A DNA stretch of 64,000 nucleotides from Clostridia bacterium (lineage in GTDB: Bacteria > Bacillota > Clostridia > Christensenellales > Aristaeellaceae), in NCBI GenBank assembly GCA_017547805.1, contig JAFYOR010000028.1, positions 1-64,000 on the forward strand. Reading direction: 5' to 3'. Of this stretch, positions 1 through 7,086 are shown piece by piece; the stretch's first letter is position 1, and the number at the start of each line of letters is the position of its first letter. The notes below the pieces were generated by a model. It worked only from the letters and a program-made list of their open reading frames with translations. It was not told the origin of the DNA and did not search any database. Both the position numbers and the translations under genes were made by a program.

Positions 1-1708
1 CCGGATCGAAGAACATGTGCTCGGTACGGCACAGGCCAATGCCCTGCGCGCCGAAAGCCATCGCCTGCTTGGCGTCGGCCGGGGAGTCAGCGTTGGTGCG
101 GACGCCCAGCTTCTTATACTTGTCAGCCAGCTCCATGATGCGGCCGAAGTAGCCGGAAGCAACGTTGGCCGGAACGGTCGGGATGAGCTCGCCATAGATG
201 CAGCCGGTGGAGCCGTCCAGGGAGATCAGATCGTTCTCATGGTAGGTACGGCCGGCGAGGGTGAACTGCTTGTTCTCCTCGTCCATCTTGATGTCGCCGC
301 AGCCGGAAACGCAGCAGGTACCCATGCCGCGAGCAACGACGGCAGCGTGAGAGGTCTGGCCGCCGCGGACAGTCAGGATGCCCTGAGCATACTTCATGCC
401 CTCAATGTCTTCCGGAGAGGTCTCCAGACGCACCAGAACGACCTTCTCGCCGTTCTTGCCGCGCTCGGCAGCATCTTCAGCGGTGAAGACGATCTTGCCG
501 GCAGCAGCGCCCGGGGAAGCCGCGATGCCCTTGCCGACCGGAACAGCCTTCTTCAGGGCAGCAGCGTCAAACTGCGGGTGGAGCAGCATGTCCAGAGACT
601 TGGCGTCGATCTGCATCACAGCCTCTTCCTCAGAGATCATGCCCTCGTCGATCAGGTCGCAAGCGATCTTGATCGCGGCAGCGGCGGTACGCTTGCCGTT
701 ACGGGTCTGCAGCATGTAGAGCTTCTTATCCTCAATGGTGAACTCCATATCCTGCATATCGCGATAGTGGTTCTCCAGCGTGGCGCAGATGCCCAGGAAC
801 TGCTCGTAAACTTCCGGCAGGATCTCCTTCATCTGCTGGATCGGCATCGGGGTACGGACGCCGGCGACGACGTCTTCGCCCTGCGCGTTCATGAGGAACT
901 CGCCCATGAGGCCCTTCTCGCCGGTGGCCGGGTTACGGGTGAACGCAACGCCGGTGCCGGAGGTGTCGCCCATGTTGCCGAACGCCATCATCTGAACGTT
1001 GACCGCGGTGCCCCAGGAATACGGGATGTCGTGGTCCATGCGGTAGATGTTCGCGCGCGGGTTGTCCCAGGAGCGGAAAACGGCCTTGATGGCGCCGAAG
1101 AGCTGCTCCTTCGGGTCGGACGGGAAGTCAGTGCCGATCTTGCTCTTGTACTCGGCCTTGAACTGAGCGCACAGCTCCATCAGGTCCTCAGCAGTCAGTT
1201 CGACGTCCTGAGTGATGCCCTTCTTTTCCTTCATCTCGTCGATGAGCTTCTCAAAGTACTTCTTGCCGACTTCCATAACGACGTCGGAGTACATCTGGAT
1301 GAAACGGCGATAGCAGTCCCAGGCCCAGCGCGGATTGCCGGACTTGGTCGCCATGACGTTAACAACTTCCTCATTGAGGCCCAGGTTGAGGATGGTGTCC
1401 ATCATGCCCGGCATGGAAGCGCGGGCGCCGGAGCGCACGGAAACCAGCAGCGGGTTCTCCAGATCGCCGAACTTCTTGCCGGTGATCTCTTCCATCTTCG
1501 CGATGTTCTCCATGATTTCAGCCTGAATGTCGTCGTTAATACGGCGGCCGTCCTCATAGTACTTGGTGCAGGCTTCGGTAGAGATGGTGAAGCCCTGCGG
1601 AACCGGCAGACCAATCTTGGTCATTTCCGCAAGGTTCGCGCCCTTGCCGCCCAGCGTGTTGCGCATGCTGGCGTCGCCTTCTTTGAACAGATACACGTAC
1701 TTAGCCAT
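1..1708 (-). CDS. ppdK: Pyruvate, phosphate dikinase (N-terminal 569 residues; runs off the window)
   Basis: Interconverts pyruvate, ATP and phosphate with phosphoenolpyruvate, AMP and pyrophosphate in the cytoplasm. The reading frame opens MAKYVYLFKEGDASMRNTLG, a typical PPDK N-terminus with the glycine-rich GGKGANLAEM segment. The swivelling phosphohistidine domain is present with GGQTSHAAVVARG, the catalytic His being about residue 454. The visible part ends in the start of the PEP-binding barrel (GLCRTEHMFF). The family is about 875 residues, so roughly a third lies beyond base 1. AAGGAGG precedes the ATG by 7-8 nt. It has its own consensus-like promoter upstream and so need not be read from recG. 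In an organism that makes pyruvate from glutamate (55-64 kb) the enzyme could run toward PEP; that is inference. Confidence 0.97.
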   Translation of the reverse strand, partial: MAKYVYLFKEGDASMRNTLGGKGANLAEMTKIGLPVPQGFTISTEACTKYYEDGRRINDDIQAEIMENIAKMEEITGKKFGDLENPLLVSVRSGARASMPGMMDTILNLGLNEEVVNVMATKSGNPRWAWDCYRRFIQMYSDVVMEVGKKYFEKLIDEMKEKKGITQDVELTAEDLMELCAQFKAEYKSKIGTDFPSDPKEQLFGAIKAVFRSWDNPRANIYRMDHDIPYSWGTAVNVQMMAFGNMGDTSGTGVAFTRNPATGEKGLMGEFLMNAQGEDVVAGVRTPMPIQQMKEILPEVYEQFLGICATLENHYRDMQDMEFTIEDKKLYMLQTRNGKRTAAAAIKIACDLIDEGMISEEEAVMQIDAKSLDMLLHPQFDAAALKKAVPVGKGIAASPGAAAGKIVFTAEDAAERGKNGEKVVLVRLETSPEDIEGMKYAQGILTVRGGQTSHAAVVARGMGTCCVSGCGDIKMDEENKQFTLAGRTYHENDLISLDGSTGCIYGELIPTVPANVASGYFGRIMELADKYKKLGVRTNADSPADAKQAMAFGAQGIGLCRTEHMFFDP

Positions 1709-1740
1709 GCTGTTCGTTCCTCCTTGAATGTTTCATCATC

Positions 1741-1765
1741 CCCGTATCCCAAAAAGGATAACGGG
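1741..1765 (-). promoter_or_regulatory. Imperfect hairpin in the ppdK leader
   Basis: CCCGTATCC and GGATAACGGG form a stem with one bulged A around a short A-rich loop. It lies in the roughly 95-nt 5' leader between the predicted ppdK start of transcription and the ppdK start codon. No run of T follows it in the ppdK direction, so it is not an obvious terminator. Any regulatory role is unproven. Confidence 0.3.
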
Positions 1766-1810
1766 AGAATTGTCTGATGCAGCACCCTGAAAAAAGGGCG
1801 CACATGGATT

Positions 1811-1839
1811 ATTATACCGTCAGTTTCCTTGTTTGGCAA
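1811..1839 (-). promoter_or_regulatory. Sigma-A type promoter for ppdK
   Basis: On the minus strand TTGCCA (-35) is followed by 17 nt and TATAAT (-10). Transcription would begin near 1804 and give a leader of about 95 nt. Confidence 0.7.
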
Positions 1840-1948
1840 CATTTTTTTTCGTTTTTGAACATGCTTTTTACTTATATATTCGATAACATCAGACCTTTTG
1901 TCAGTTCTGATAAAAAGCGTTCTGCATCAATTGAACACATCAAACCGA

Positions 1949-3946
1949 TTAATTTCTGCCAAAGAGGCTGCTGCTGTGCTGATGGCGCGCCATGGCGGCT
2001 TTGAGAACGGCACCGCGCTCCAGCACATAGCGGTCATCACGCATGATTTCAAGAAAAGCTTCCCGCGTTCGCATAAGCAGCCGTCCGTCTCCGGAAAGCA
2101 TCAGCGCAGGCATCTGCATCTGACCGCTCTGCCTGGCGCCGAAAAACTCGCCCGGGCCGCGGATTTCCAGATCCTTCTGCGCGACCACAAAGCCATCGTT
2201 TGTCGATACGAGCGTGCGCAGTCTGTCGTTGCTTTCGCCCATCAGAAAGCACCAGCTTTCCGCGCTGCCTCTTCCTACGCGGCCGCGCAGCTGATGAAGC
2301 TGCGCAAGACCAAAGCGCTCCGCCCCTTCAATTACCATGACCGTCGCATTGGGAACGTTCACGCCGACCTCTATGACCGTCGTCGCAACAAGCACATCGA
2401 GCGAACCATCATAGAATTCCGCAAGAATGTCTTCCTTTTCCTGTTTTTTCATCCTTCCGTGAACAAGACCGACAGACAGCGGCGAAAGCGCCTGCCGCAG
2501 TTCCTCGCATACCTGCGACGCGCTGCGCAGTTCTCCGTCCTCCACGCCTTCCTCGCCAACCAGGGGACACACTACATACGTCTGCCGTCCCTGCGCTGCC
2601 TGCTCACGGATAAATCCATACATGCCGACGCGTTTATCCTCACTCACGATTCTCGTCAGAACAGGCGTACGCCCCGGCGGCAGTTCATCGATCACCGAAA
2701 GATCCAGATCGCCATAAAGCACCAGCGACAGCGAGCGTGGAATCGGCGTTGCACTCATGACCATGACATGCGGTGAGAATCCCTTGCACTCCAGTTTTGT
2801 GCGCTGGCGAACGCCGAAGCGATGCTGCTCATCCGTGATAACCAGCCTGAGATCCGAAAACTCCACCCCTTCAGAGATAATCGCATGCGTTCCGATGACA
2901 ACCTGCCACGCCCCGCTGGCAATCGCCTCGCGTGCGCGCCTGCGCTCAGCTGCGGTCATGTGTCCTGTAATCAGGCCGCAGGTTATGCCGAATCTTCCCA
3001 GAAGCTCCGAAGCGCTGAGCATATGCTGGCTGGCAAGGATTTCCGTCGGCGCCATGAGCGCTCCCTGCCCGCCGGCACGCACACAAAGATACAGCGCGCA
3101 CAGGGCAATCAGCGTCTTGCCGCAGCCCACGTCTCCCTGCACCATCCGCGCCATCGCCTTATCCCTGCGCAAATCGGATGCAATTTCCGAGATGGCCCTC
3201 CTCTGCGCTCCCGTCGGCGGAAATGGCAGCCGTTCATAGAATTCTTCGATCCAGCCATCCTCCACAGCGAGAGGCTGCGCAGCGCGCCGCTCGCCGGCAG
3301 CGCCCATGACAGCCGCCTGAAACAACAACAGTTCCTCGAAGGCAAGCGTCTCCTTCGCCCTGGCAAGCAGCTCGGCGTTTTCAGGAAAATGCGCCTGCAT
3401 CAGCGCATCGCGATGCCCCATCAGCCTATGGCGCATGCGAAGGCTCTCCGGCAGTTCGTCCTCAAGATCATACTCTTCAAGCAGCAGCTTCACCGCTTCC
3501 CGAAGCGGCTTCTGACCGATGCCGGGAACTGGCGCATACACGGGCGTGATGCTGCCCGCTTCCTCCAGCGTCGGATTGATGACAAACAGTCCGTTCTTTT
3601 TGCGCACAGCCCTGCCATACAGCACGACATGCTGCGTATCATAGAGCTTATCCCGCATCCATACCTGATTAAACCACATGCAGCGGATTTTTCCACACTC
3701 ATCCGCAACCGTTGCGCTGACCCAAACCAGACCGCGCGCGCGCTGCAGCGCCGGTTTCCCGGCGACAAAGCCTTCGAAGCAGCCGATTGTTCCATCCGTC
3801 ATCTGTGCAGGCGACATTGGTCGCGTCGTGTCGCGATAGCCCGTTGGCAGGGTTTCAAGCAGATCACACGCACTGCGGATACCGCGTCCGGCAAGCGCTT
3901 CGATGCGCTTGGGACCAAACCCTTTGATGGATGATAACTCTCTCAT
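1949..3946 (-). CDS. recG: ATP-dependent DNA helicase RecG
   Basis: Branch-migrating helicase that remodels stalled forks and Holliday junctions. The 665-residue protein starts MRELSSIKGFGPKRIEALA, the expected wedge/OB N-terminal region. It has Walker A GDVGCGKT at about 271-278, a DEQH Walker B (TDEQHRFGV) near 371, and the C-terminal helicase motif QLRGRVGRG. Length is close to the usual 680. I chose the ATG at 3946, preceded by GGGAG; the frame stays open upstream but the extra residues look nothing like RecG. It sits 61 nt after fakA, as in the Bacillus yloU-yloV-recG arrangement, except that the sdaAB/sdaAA genes found there in Bacillus are absent. Confidence 0.97.
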   Translation of the reverse strand: MRELSSIKGFGPKRIEALAGRGIRSACDLLETLPTGYRDTTRPMSPAQMTDGTIGCFEGFVAGKPALQRARGLVWVSATVADECGKIRCMWFNQVWMRDKLYDTQHVVLYGRAVRKKNGLFVINPTLEEAGSITPVYAPVPGIGQKPLREAVKLLLEEYDLEDELPESLRMRHRLMGHRDALMQAHFPENAELLARAKETLAFEELLLFQAAVMGAAGERRAAQPLAVEDGWIEEFYERLPFPPTGAQRRAISEIASDLRRDKAMARMVQGDVGCGKTLIALCALYLCVRAGGQGALMAPTEILASQHMLSASELLGRFGITCGLITGHMTAAERRRAREAIASGAWQVVIGTHAIISEGVEFSDLRLVITDEQHRFGVRQRTKLECKGFSPHVMVMSATPIPRSLSLVLYGDLDLSVIDELPPGRTPVLTRIVSEDKRVGMYGFIREQAAQGRQTYVVCPLVGEEGVEDGELRSASQVCEELRQALSPLSVGLVHGRMKKQEKEDILAEFYDGSLDVLVATTVIEVGVNVPNATVMVIEGAERFGLAQLHQLRGRVGRGSAESWCFLMGESNDRLRTLVSTNDGFVVAQKDLEIRGPGEFFGARQSGQMQMPALMLSGDGRLLMRTREAFLEIMRDDRYVLERGAVLKAAMARHQHSSSLFGRN

Positions 3947-4007
3947 AATGCTCCCATGAAAAAGACGGCGCTGTACGTATTTGCACAGCGCCGCCGGTTG
4001 GATTGTT

Positions 4008-5717
4008 TTACTCCGCAGAGATGAGATAGTAGTACAGCGGCTGACCGCCATACTGTACCTCGACGTCCAGATCCTCAAACATCGCAGAAACCTCTTCGCC
4101 CAGCGCGTTGGCGTCTTCCTCAGAGGTATCCTGACCATAGTAAATCGTGATCAGGGAATCGCCTTCCTCCACGACATGACCGACGAGATCCAACGCAATG
4201 TCATGGATGCTCTGGCCAACGGTCTCAATGCGACCGTTGTGGATGCCGATGATATCGCCTTCCTTGATCTCCTTGTCCTCAAAGACAGTATCGCGAACGG
4301 CGAAGGTAATCTGACCGGTCTTGACCTGCTCAGCCGCAGCCGTCATTTCCTCACGGTTTTCCTCAACGCTGCCCTCCGGGTTGAACGCGATCACCGCGCC
4401 GATGCCCATCGCGACATTCTTCGTCGGCAGAACGACGACCTTCACGTCATCAGAAAGCTCCGCAGCCTGAGAAGCCGCGAGAATGACATTGGAGTTATTG
4501 GGCAGAACAAAGACAGTCTCCGCGCCGACAGACGTGATGGCGTCGAGGATATCCTCGATGCTCGGATTCATGGTCTGACCGCCTTCGACGATATGGTCAA
4601 CGCCCAGATCAGAGAAAATGCTGGAGAAGCCCTCGCCAAGGGAGACAGCAACCATGCCGTACGGCTTCTTGGGCTCATCGGCCTTGGCAGCCTGCGCCGC
4701 GGCAGCCGCTTCTTCCTCCGCCTTGCGCTTCGCTTCGGCAGCCTTCTGATCGACTTCCGCCTTCTTCATGCGCTCACGGCGTTCTTCCGCCATATTATCG
4801 ATCTTCAGGTTCACCAGTTCGCCCATTTCGCAAGCCCACTGAATGGCCTTGCCCGGGTCGTTGGTGTGCACATGAATCTTGACGAACTCAAAATCGCCCA
4901 CGCACACGACGCTGTCGCCGATACGGCCAAGGCGGGTGCGGAACTTATTGATGTCGTCCTCGGTCACGCCTTCCTTCAGTTCCTGAATGATGAACTCCGT
5001 GCAGTACTTGAACGTGAGTTCTTCCAGGGAGTCGTGATCGTCTTCAAATTCAAACGTCGCCGCGCTGCCAACGCCGGCAGCCGTCTCTTCGATCTTTTCG
5101 CCGTTATACGCAGCGCGCCAGCCCTTGAGAACCGTCAGCAGGCCCTGTCCGCCGGAGTCAACAACGCCCGCCTGCTTGAGCGCAGGAAGCATATCCGGCG
5201 TCTTTTCAAGGATTGCTTCGCCGCTGCGGATAACCTTATCAAGAAGCTCACCGACAGTGCGCGGCTTTTTGGCGACATAACGCTGAGAATCCTCGGCAAT
5301 CACACGGATCACCGTGAGAATCGTGCCTTCCTTGGGCTTCATAACCGCCTTATAGGCAGTATCCGCGCCGGAGCGCAGGCCCTTGGCAAATACTTCCGCA
5401 TCAATCGTCTCATGTCCCTCAATGCCGCGGGCAAAGCCACGCAGAATCTGGGAAAGAATAACGCCGGAATTGCCGCGTGCACCCTTGAGGGCGCCGCGGG
5501 CTGCCATATTGGCGATGCGGGACGCATCGGACACATCAAGAGAAGTGATCTCCTTGACCGTGGATTTCATGGTCAGGGACATATTGGTGCCCGTGTCGCC
5601 ATCCGGGACCGGGAAAACGTTCAGTGCATCGATCGCTTCTCGGTTCTGTTCAAGCAGACTGGCTCCTGCGATGATCATCTCTTTAAGAAGCAGTCCGTCA
5701 ATCATTTGCTGTGACAA
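4008..5717 (-). CDS. fakA: DAK2/DhaL-type fatty acid kinase subunit (FakA, YloV family)
   Basis: Family members phosphorylate fatty acids held by a DegV-like FakB partner; no FakB is in the window. The N-terminal DhaL domain carries NVFPVPDGDTGTNMS near residue 35, whose aspartates bind the Mg-ATP. A middle domain follows, then an Ala/Glu/Lys-rich charged linker (about 315-350) and a C-terminal domain typical of YloV. Start choice: GGAGG at 5726-5730 is 8 nt before a TTG at 5717, giving MSQQMIDGLLLKEM. A GTG at 5732 overlaps that ribosome binding site and is less likely; the ATG at 5705 is a second alternative. Lies 27 nt after the Asp23 gene, probably in the same transcript as recG. Confidence 0.93.
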   Translation of the reverse strand: MSQQMIDGLLLKEMIIAGASLLEQNREAIDALNVFPVPDGDTGTNMSLTMKSTVKEITSLDVSDASRIANMAARGALKGARGNSGVILSQILRGFARGIEGHETIDAEVFAKGLRSGADTAYKAVMKPKEGTILTVIRVIAEDSQRYVAKKPRTVGELLDKVIRSGEAILEKTPDMLPALKQAGVVDSGGQGLLTVLKGWRAAYNGEKIEETAAGVGSAATFEFEDDHDSLEELTFKYCTEFIIQELKEGVTEDDINKFRTRLGRIGDSVVCVGDFEFVKIHVHTNDPGKAIQWACEMGELVNLKIDNMAEERRERMKKAEVDQKAAEAKRKAEEEAAAAAQAAKADEPKKPYGMVAVSLGEGFSSIFSDLGVDHIVEGGQTMNPSIEDILDAITSVGAETVFVLPNNSNVILAASQAAELSDDVKVVVLPTKNVAMGIGAVIAFNPEGSVEENREEMTAAAEQVKTGQITFAVRDTVFEDKEIKEGDIIGIHNGRIETVGQSIHDIALDLVGHVVEEGDSLITIYYGQDTSEEDANALGEEVSAMFEDLDVEVQYGGQPLYYYLISAE

Positions 5718-5744
5718 AGAATTCGCCTCCACTTAATTCAGGGA

Positions 5745-6095
5745 TCAGACTCTGATGCCCTCGACCGAAATATTCACTCTGCGCACTTTTGCGCCCGTCA
5801 TGTTCTCGATCTTGTAGCAGACCTGAGACTTGATGATCTTGCAGACCTCCACAATCGAGATGCCGTATTCGACGATAATGAACAGATCGATATCAATGCC
5901 GTCATCCGTAATATTGATTCGCACGCCCTTGGTCAGGTTTTCCCTGCCCAGCCATTCAACAAAGCCGTCCTTGGCGCGCTTGGAAGACATCGCAACGATG
6001 CCGTAGCATTCCAGTGTAGCATAACCTGCCACCTTAAGCAGGACGTCTTCACTAATCGTAATCTGACCCAGATCATTGTTGATTCTGCATTCCAT
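5745..6095 (-). CDS. Asp23/Gls24 family protein (YloU-like)
   Basis: A 116-residue member of the Asp23/Gls24 family, small envelope-associated proteins of Firmicutes whose biochemical role is not settled. It opens MECRINNDLGQITISEDVLL and ends with the family pattern of an amphipathic beta-strand region (TGAKVRRVNISVEGIRV). The start is the ATG at 6095 with GGAGGG a few bases upstream; an open frame to 6122 adds residues without a ribosome binding site. First gene of the asp23-fakA-recG transcript, driven by a promoter at 6153-6181. Pairing with fakA is the standard Firmicutes arrangement. Confidence 0.92.
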   Translation of the reverse strand: MECRINNDLGQITISEDVLLKVAGYATLECYGIVAMSSKRAKDGFVEWLGRENLTKGVRINITDDGIDIDLFIIVEYGISIVEVCKIIKSQVCYKIENMTGAKVRRVNISVEGIRV

Positions 6096-6152
6096 ATTGG
6101 AACCCTCCTTGCGCAGGGTCATATCGACCCGGATTCTAATGAACCATAATTC

Positions 6153-6181
6153 AGTATACAGGAAAACTCACAGTTTTACAA
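6153..6181 (-). promoter_or_regulatory. Sigma-A type promoter for asp23-fakA-recG
   Basis: Minus strand: TTGTAA, 17 nt, TATACT. It lies 58 nt upstream of the Asp23 start codon and is divergent from the rpmB promoter. Confidence 0.7.
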
Positions 6182-6284
6182 GGATTCCAGAAAAAAAGAT
6201 TCAAGAAGTTTACTTATTCTACGATCCGAATATCATTTTGACGTCATTTTCTTATGTTTTTCGAAGGAAAATCAAAAAAAACAC

Positions 6285-6313
6285 TTGTCAAATCGCCCTC
6301 TTAGTGCTAGAAT
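6285..6313 (+). promoter_or_regulatory. Sigma-A type promoter for rpmB
   Basis: TTGTCA, 17 nt, TAGAAT on the plus strand, giving a leader of about 35 nt to the rpmB start. Confidence 0.75.
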
Positions 6314-6355
6314 AATTGTGTTATGACTGTTTACGCACCAGAAGGAGGTGTGATC

Positions 6356-6547
6356 ATGGGAAAGATCTGTGAAGTTTGCCAGAAGGGCGCTATGTCCGGC
6401 CACAATGTCAGCCACTCCAACCGCAAGACCAATCGCGTTTGGCTGCCGAACACCCAGCGTGTTCGCGTGAACGTCGGCGGCACCGTTCGTCATATGCACG
6501 TCTGCACTCGTTGCCTGCGCAGCGGCAAGGTTGAGCGCGCTCTGTAA
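6356..6547 (+). CDS. rpmB: 50S ribosomal protein L28 (bL28)
   Basis: Structural protein of the large ribosomal subunit. The 63-residue product starts [20 protein letters not shown] and keeps the L28 core with [11 protein letters not shown]. It is the Cys-containing (C+) form: two Cys near the N-terminus (CEVC) and two near the C-terminus (CTRC) should bind one zinc. The ATG at 6356 follows AGGAGGTG by 5 nt. Monocistronic, with its own promoter and a strong terminator; divergent from asp23 and convergent with the spoVM-like gene. Confidence 0.98.
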   Translation: MGKICEVCQKGAMSGHNVSHSNRKTNRVWLPNTQRVRVNVGGTVRHMHVCTRCLRSGKVERAL

Positions 6548-6565
6548 TCCGATAAACAAACAGCA

Positions 6566-6607
6566 AAAATCGTCTTTATCCGCTTTGGGATAAAGACGAT
6601 TTTTTGT
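6566..6607. terminator. Bidirectional terminator between rpmB and the spoVM-like gene
   Basis: Perfect stem of about 11-14 bp (CGTCTTTATCC with GGATAAAGACG) flanked by A-rich and T-rich runs. It can stop rpmB transcription on the plus strand and the spoVM-side transcript on the minus strand. Confidence 0.88.
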
Positions 6608-6629
6608 TATCCCCCATTGGCTCCCCTGT

Positions 6630-6722
6630 TTACATCCCGCCCTGTCCTTTTCTTCGCGACAGCATCCTGATCAAACCACGCAGCATGCGCGGCGTTTTGA
6701 TCAGGATCATTCTCACAGCCAT
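6630..6722 (-). CDS. spoVM: SpoVM-like sporulation peptide (30 residues)
   Basis: A very short gene encoding a 30-residue peptide with the pattern I-K-x-P-R-M-L-R-G-L-I-R-M-L. The B. subtilis SpoVM pattern is I-K-x-P-K-F-L-x-G-I-V-R-x-M-L, including the proline needed for that peptide to lie shallowly in curved forespore membranes. SpoVM localises SpoIVA and the spore coat. The ATG at 6722 has a strong GGAGGAGGGG ribosome binding site. An in-frame GTG two codons later would place the proline at position 9 exactly as in B. subtilis. Synteny supports the call: spoVM, rpmB, yloU and yloV are neighbours in B. subtilis. Identification is from memory of the family; length and context make it likely rather than certain. 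Confidence 0.72.
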   Translation of the reverse strand: MAVRMILIKTPRMLRGLIRMLSRRKGQGGM

Positions 6723-6749
6723 CGAACCCCTCCTCCAGCCGGGCGGCCG

Positions 6750-6902
6750 CTATCTGAGCAGCAGAAAACCTGCCACAGCAAGCGACACGCCAAATACAAT
6801 CAGAAAAAACTGCATCGGCAAACACAGAAACACAAGCAGCACACCCACTAGCACAAGGAGGATACCTGTCAGCTGCCGGACTGCGCAGTATCGTACATGC
6901 AT
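6750..6902 (-). CDS. Small hydrophobic membrane protein, unknown function (50 residues)
   Basis: After a short basic head (MHVRYCAVRQ) nearly the whole product is hydrophobic, consistent with one long or two short membrane helices with a PMQ turn near residue 29. The ATG at 6902 is 8 nt after AGGAGG; an ATG at 6908 is too close to it. It ends 27 nt before the spoVM-like gene and is read in the same direction, so the two are probably co-transcribed. A sporulation link is inferred only from that position. I do not recognise the family. Confidence 0.6.
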   Translation of the reverse strand: MHVRYCAVRQLTGILLVLVGVLLVFLCLPMQFFLIVFGVSLAVAGFLLLR

Positions 6903-7049
6903 GCGCATCCCCTCCTGTTTCCATGATATGCCTTTCTTCCCCCTGCGCGTTCCTCTTTTGTTTATGCGCATACGCCGCAGATGATGACCGTTTTCTCAAG
7001 CATCAAAAAGTAAATACCGCCGCAGTGACAATTTGAAAACAGCCGGATA

Positions 7050-7080
7050 CAAAAAAAGCGTTCCGGAAAACCGGAACGCT
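7050..7080 (-). terminator. Intrinsic terminator of the PrsA-like gene
   Basis: Perfect 10-bp stem (AGCGTTCCGG with CCGGAACGCT), AAAA loop, followed on the minus strand by seven T. Begins right after the stop codon. Confidence 0.9.
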
Positions 7081-7086
7081 CTTTCA

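Noticed and set aside
17-1777. A 586-codon open frame on the plus strand
   Set aside because: It is the mirror of ppdK on the minus strand; its sequence has no family character and the minus frame encodes a clear PPDK.
1709-1948. A separate small gene between recG and ppdK
   Set aside because: Short frames there have no ribosome binding site; the region is explained by the ppdK promoter and leader.
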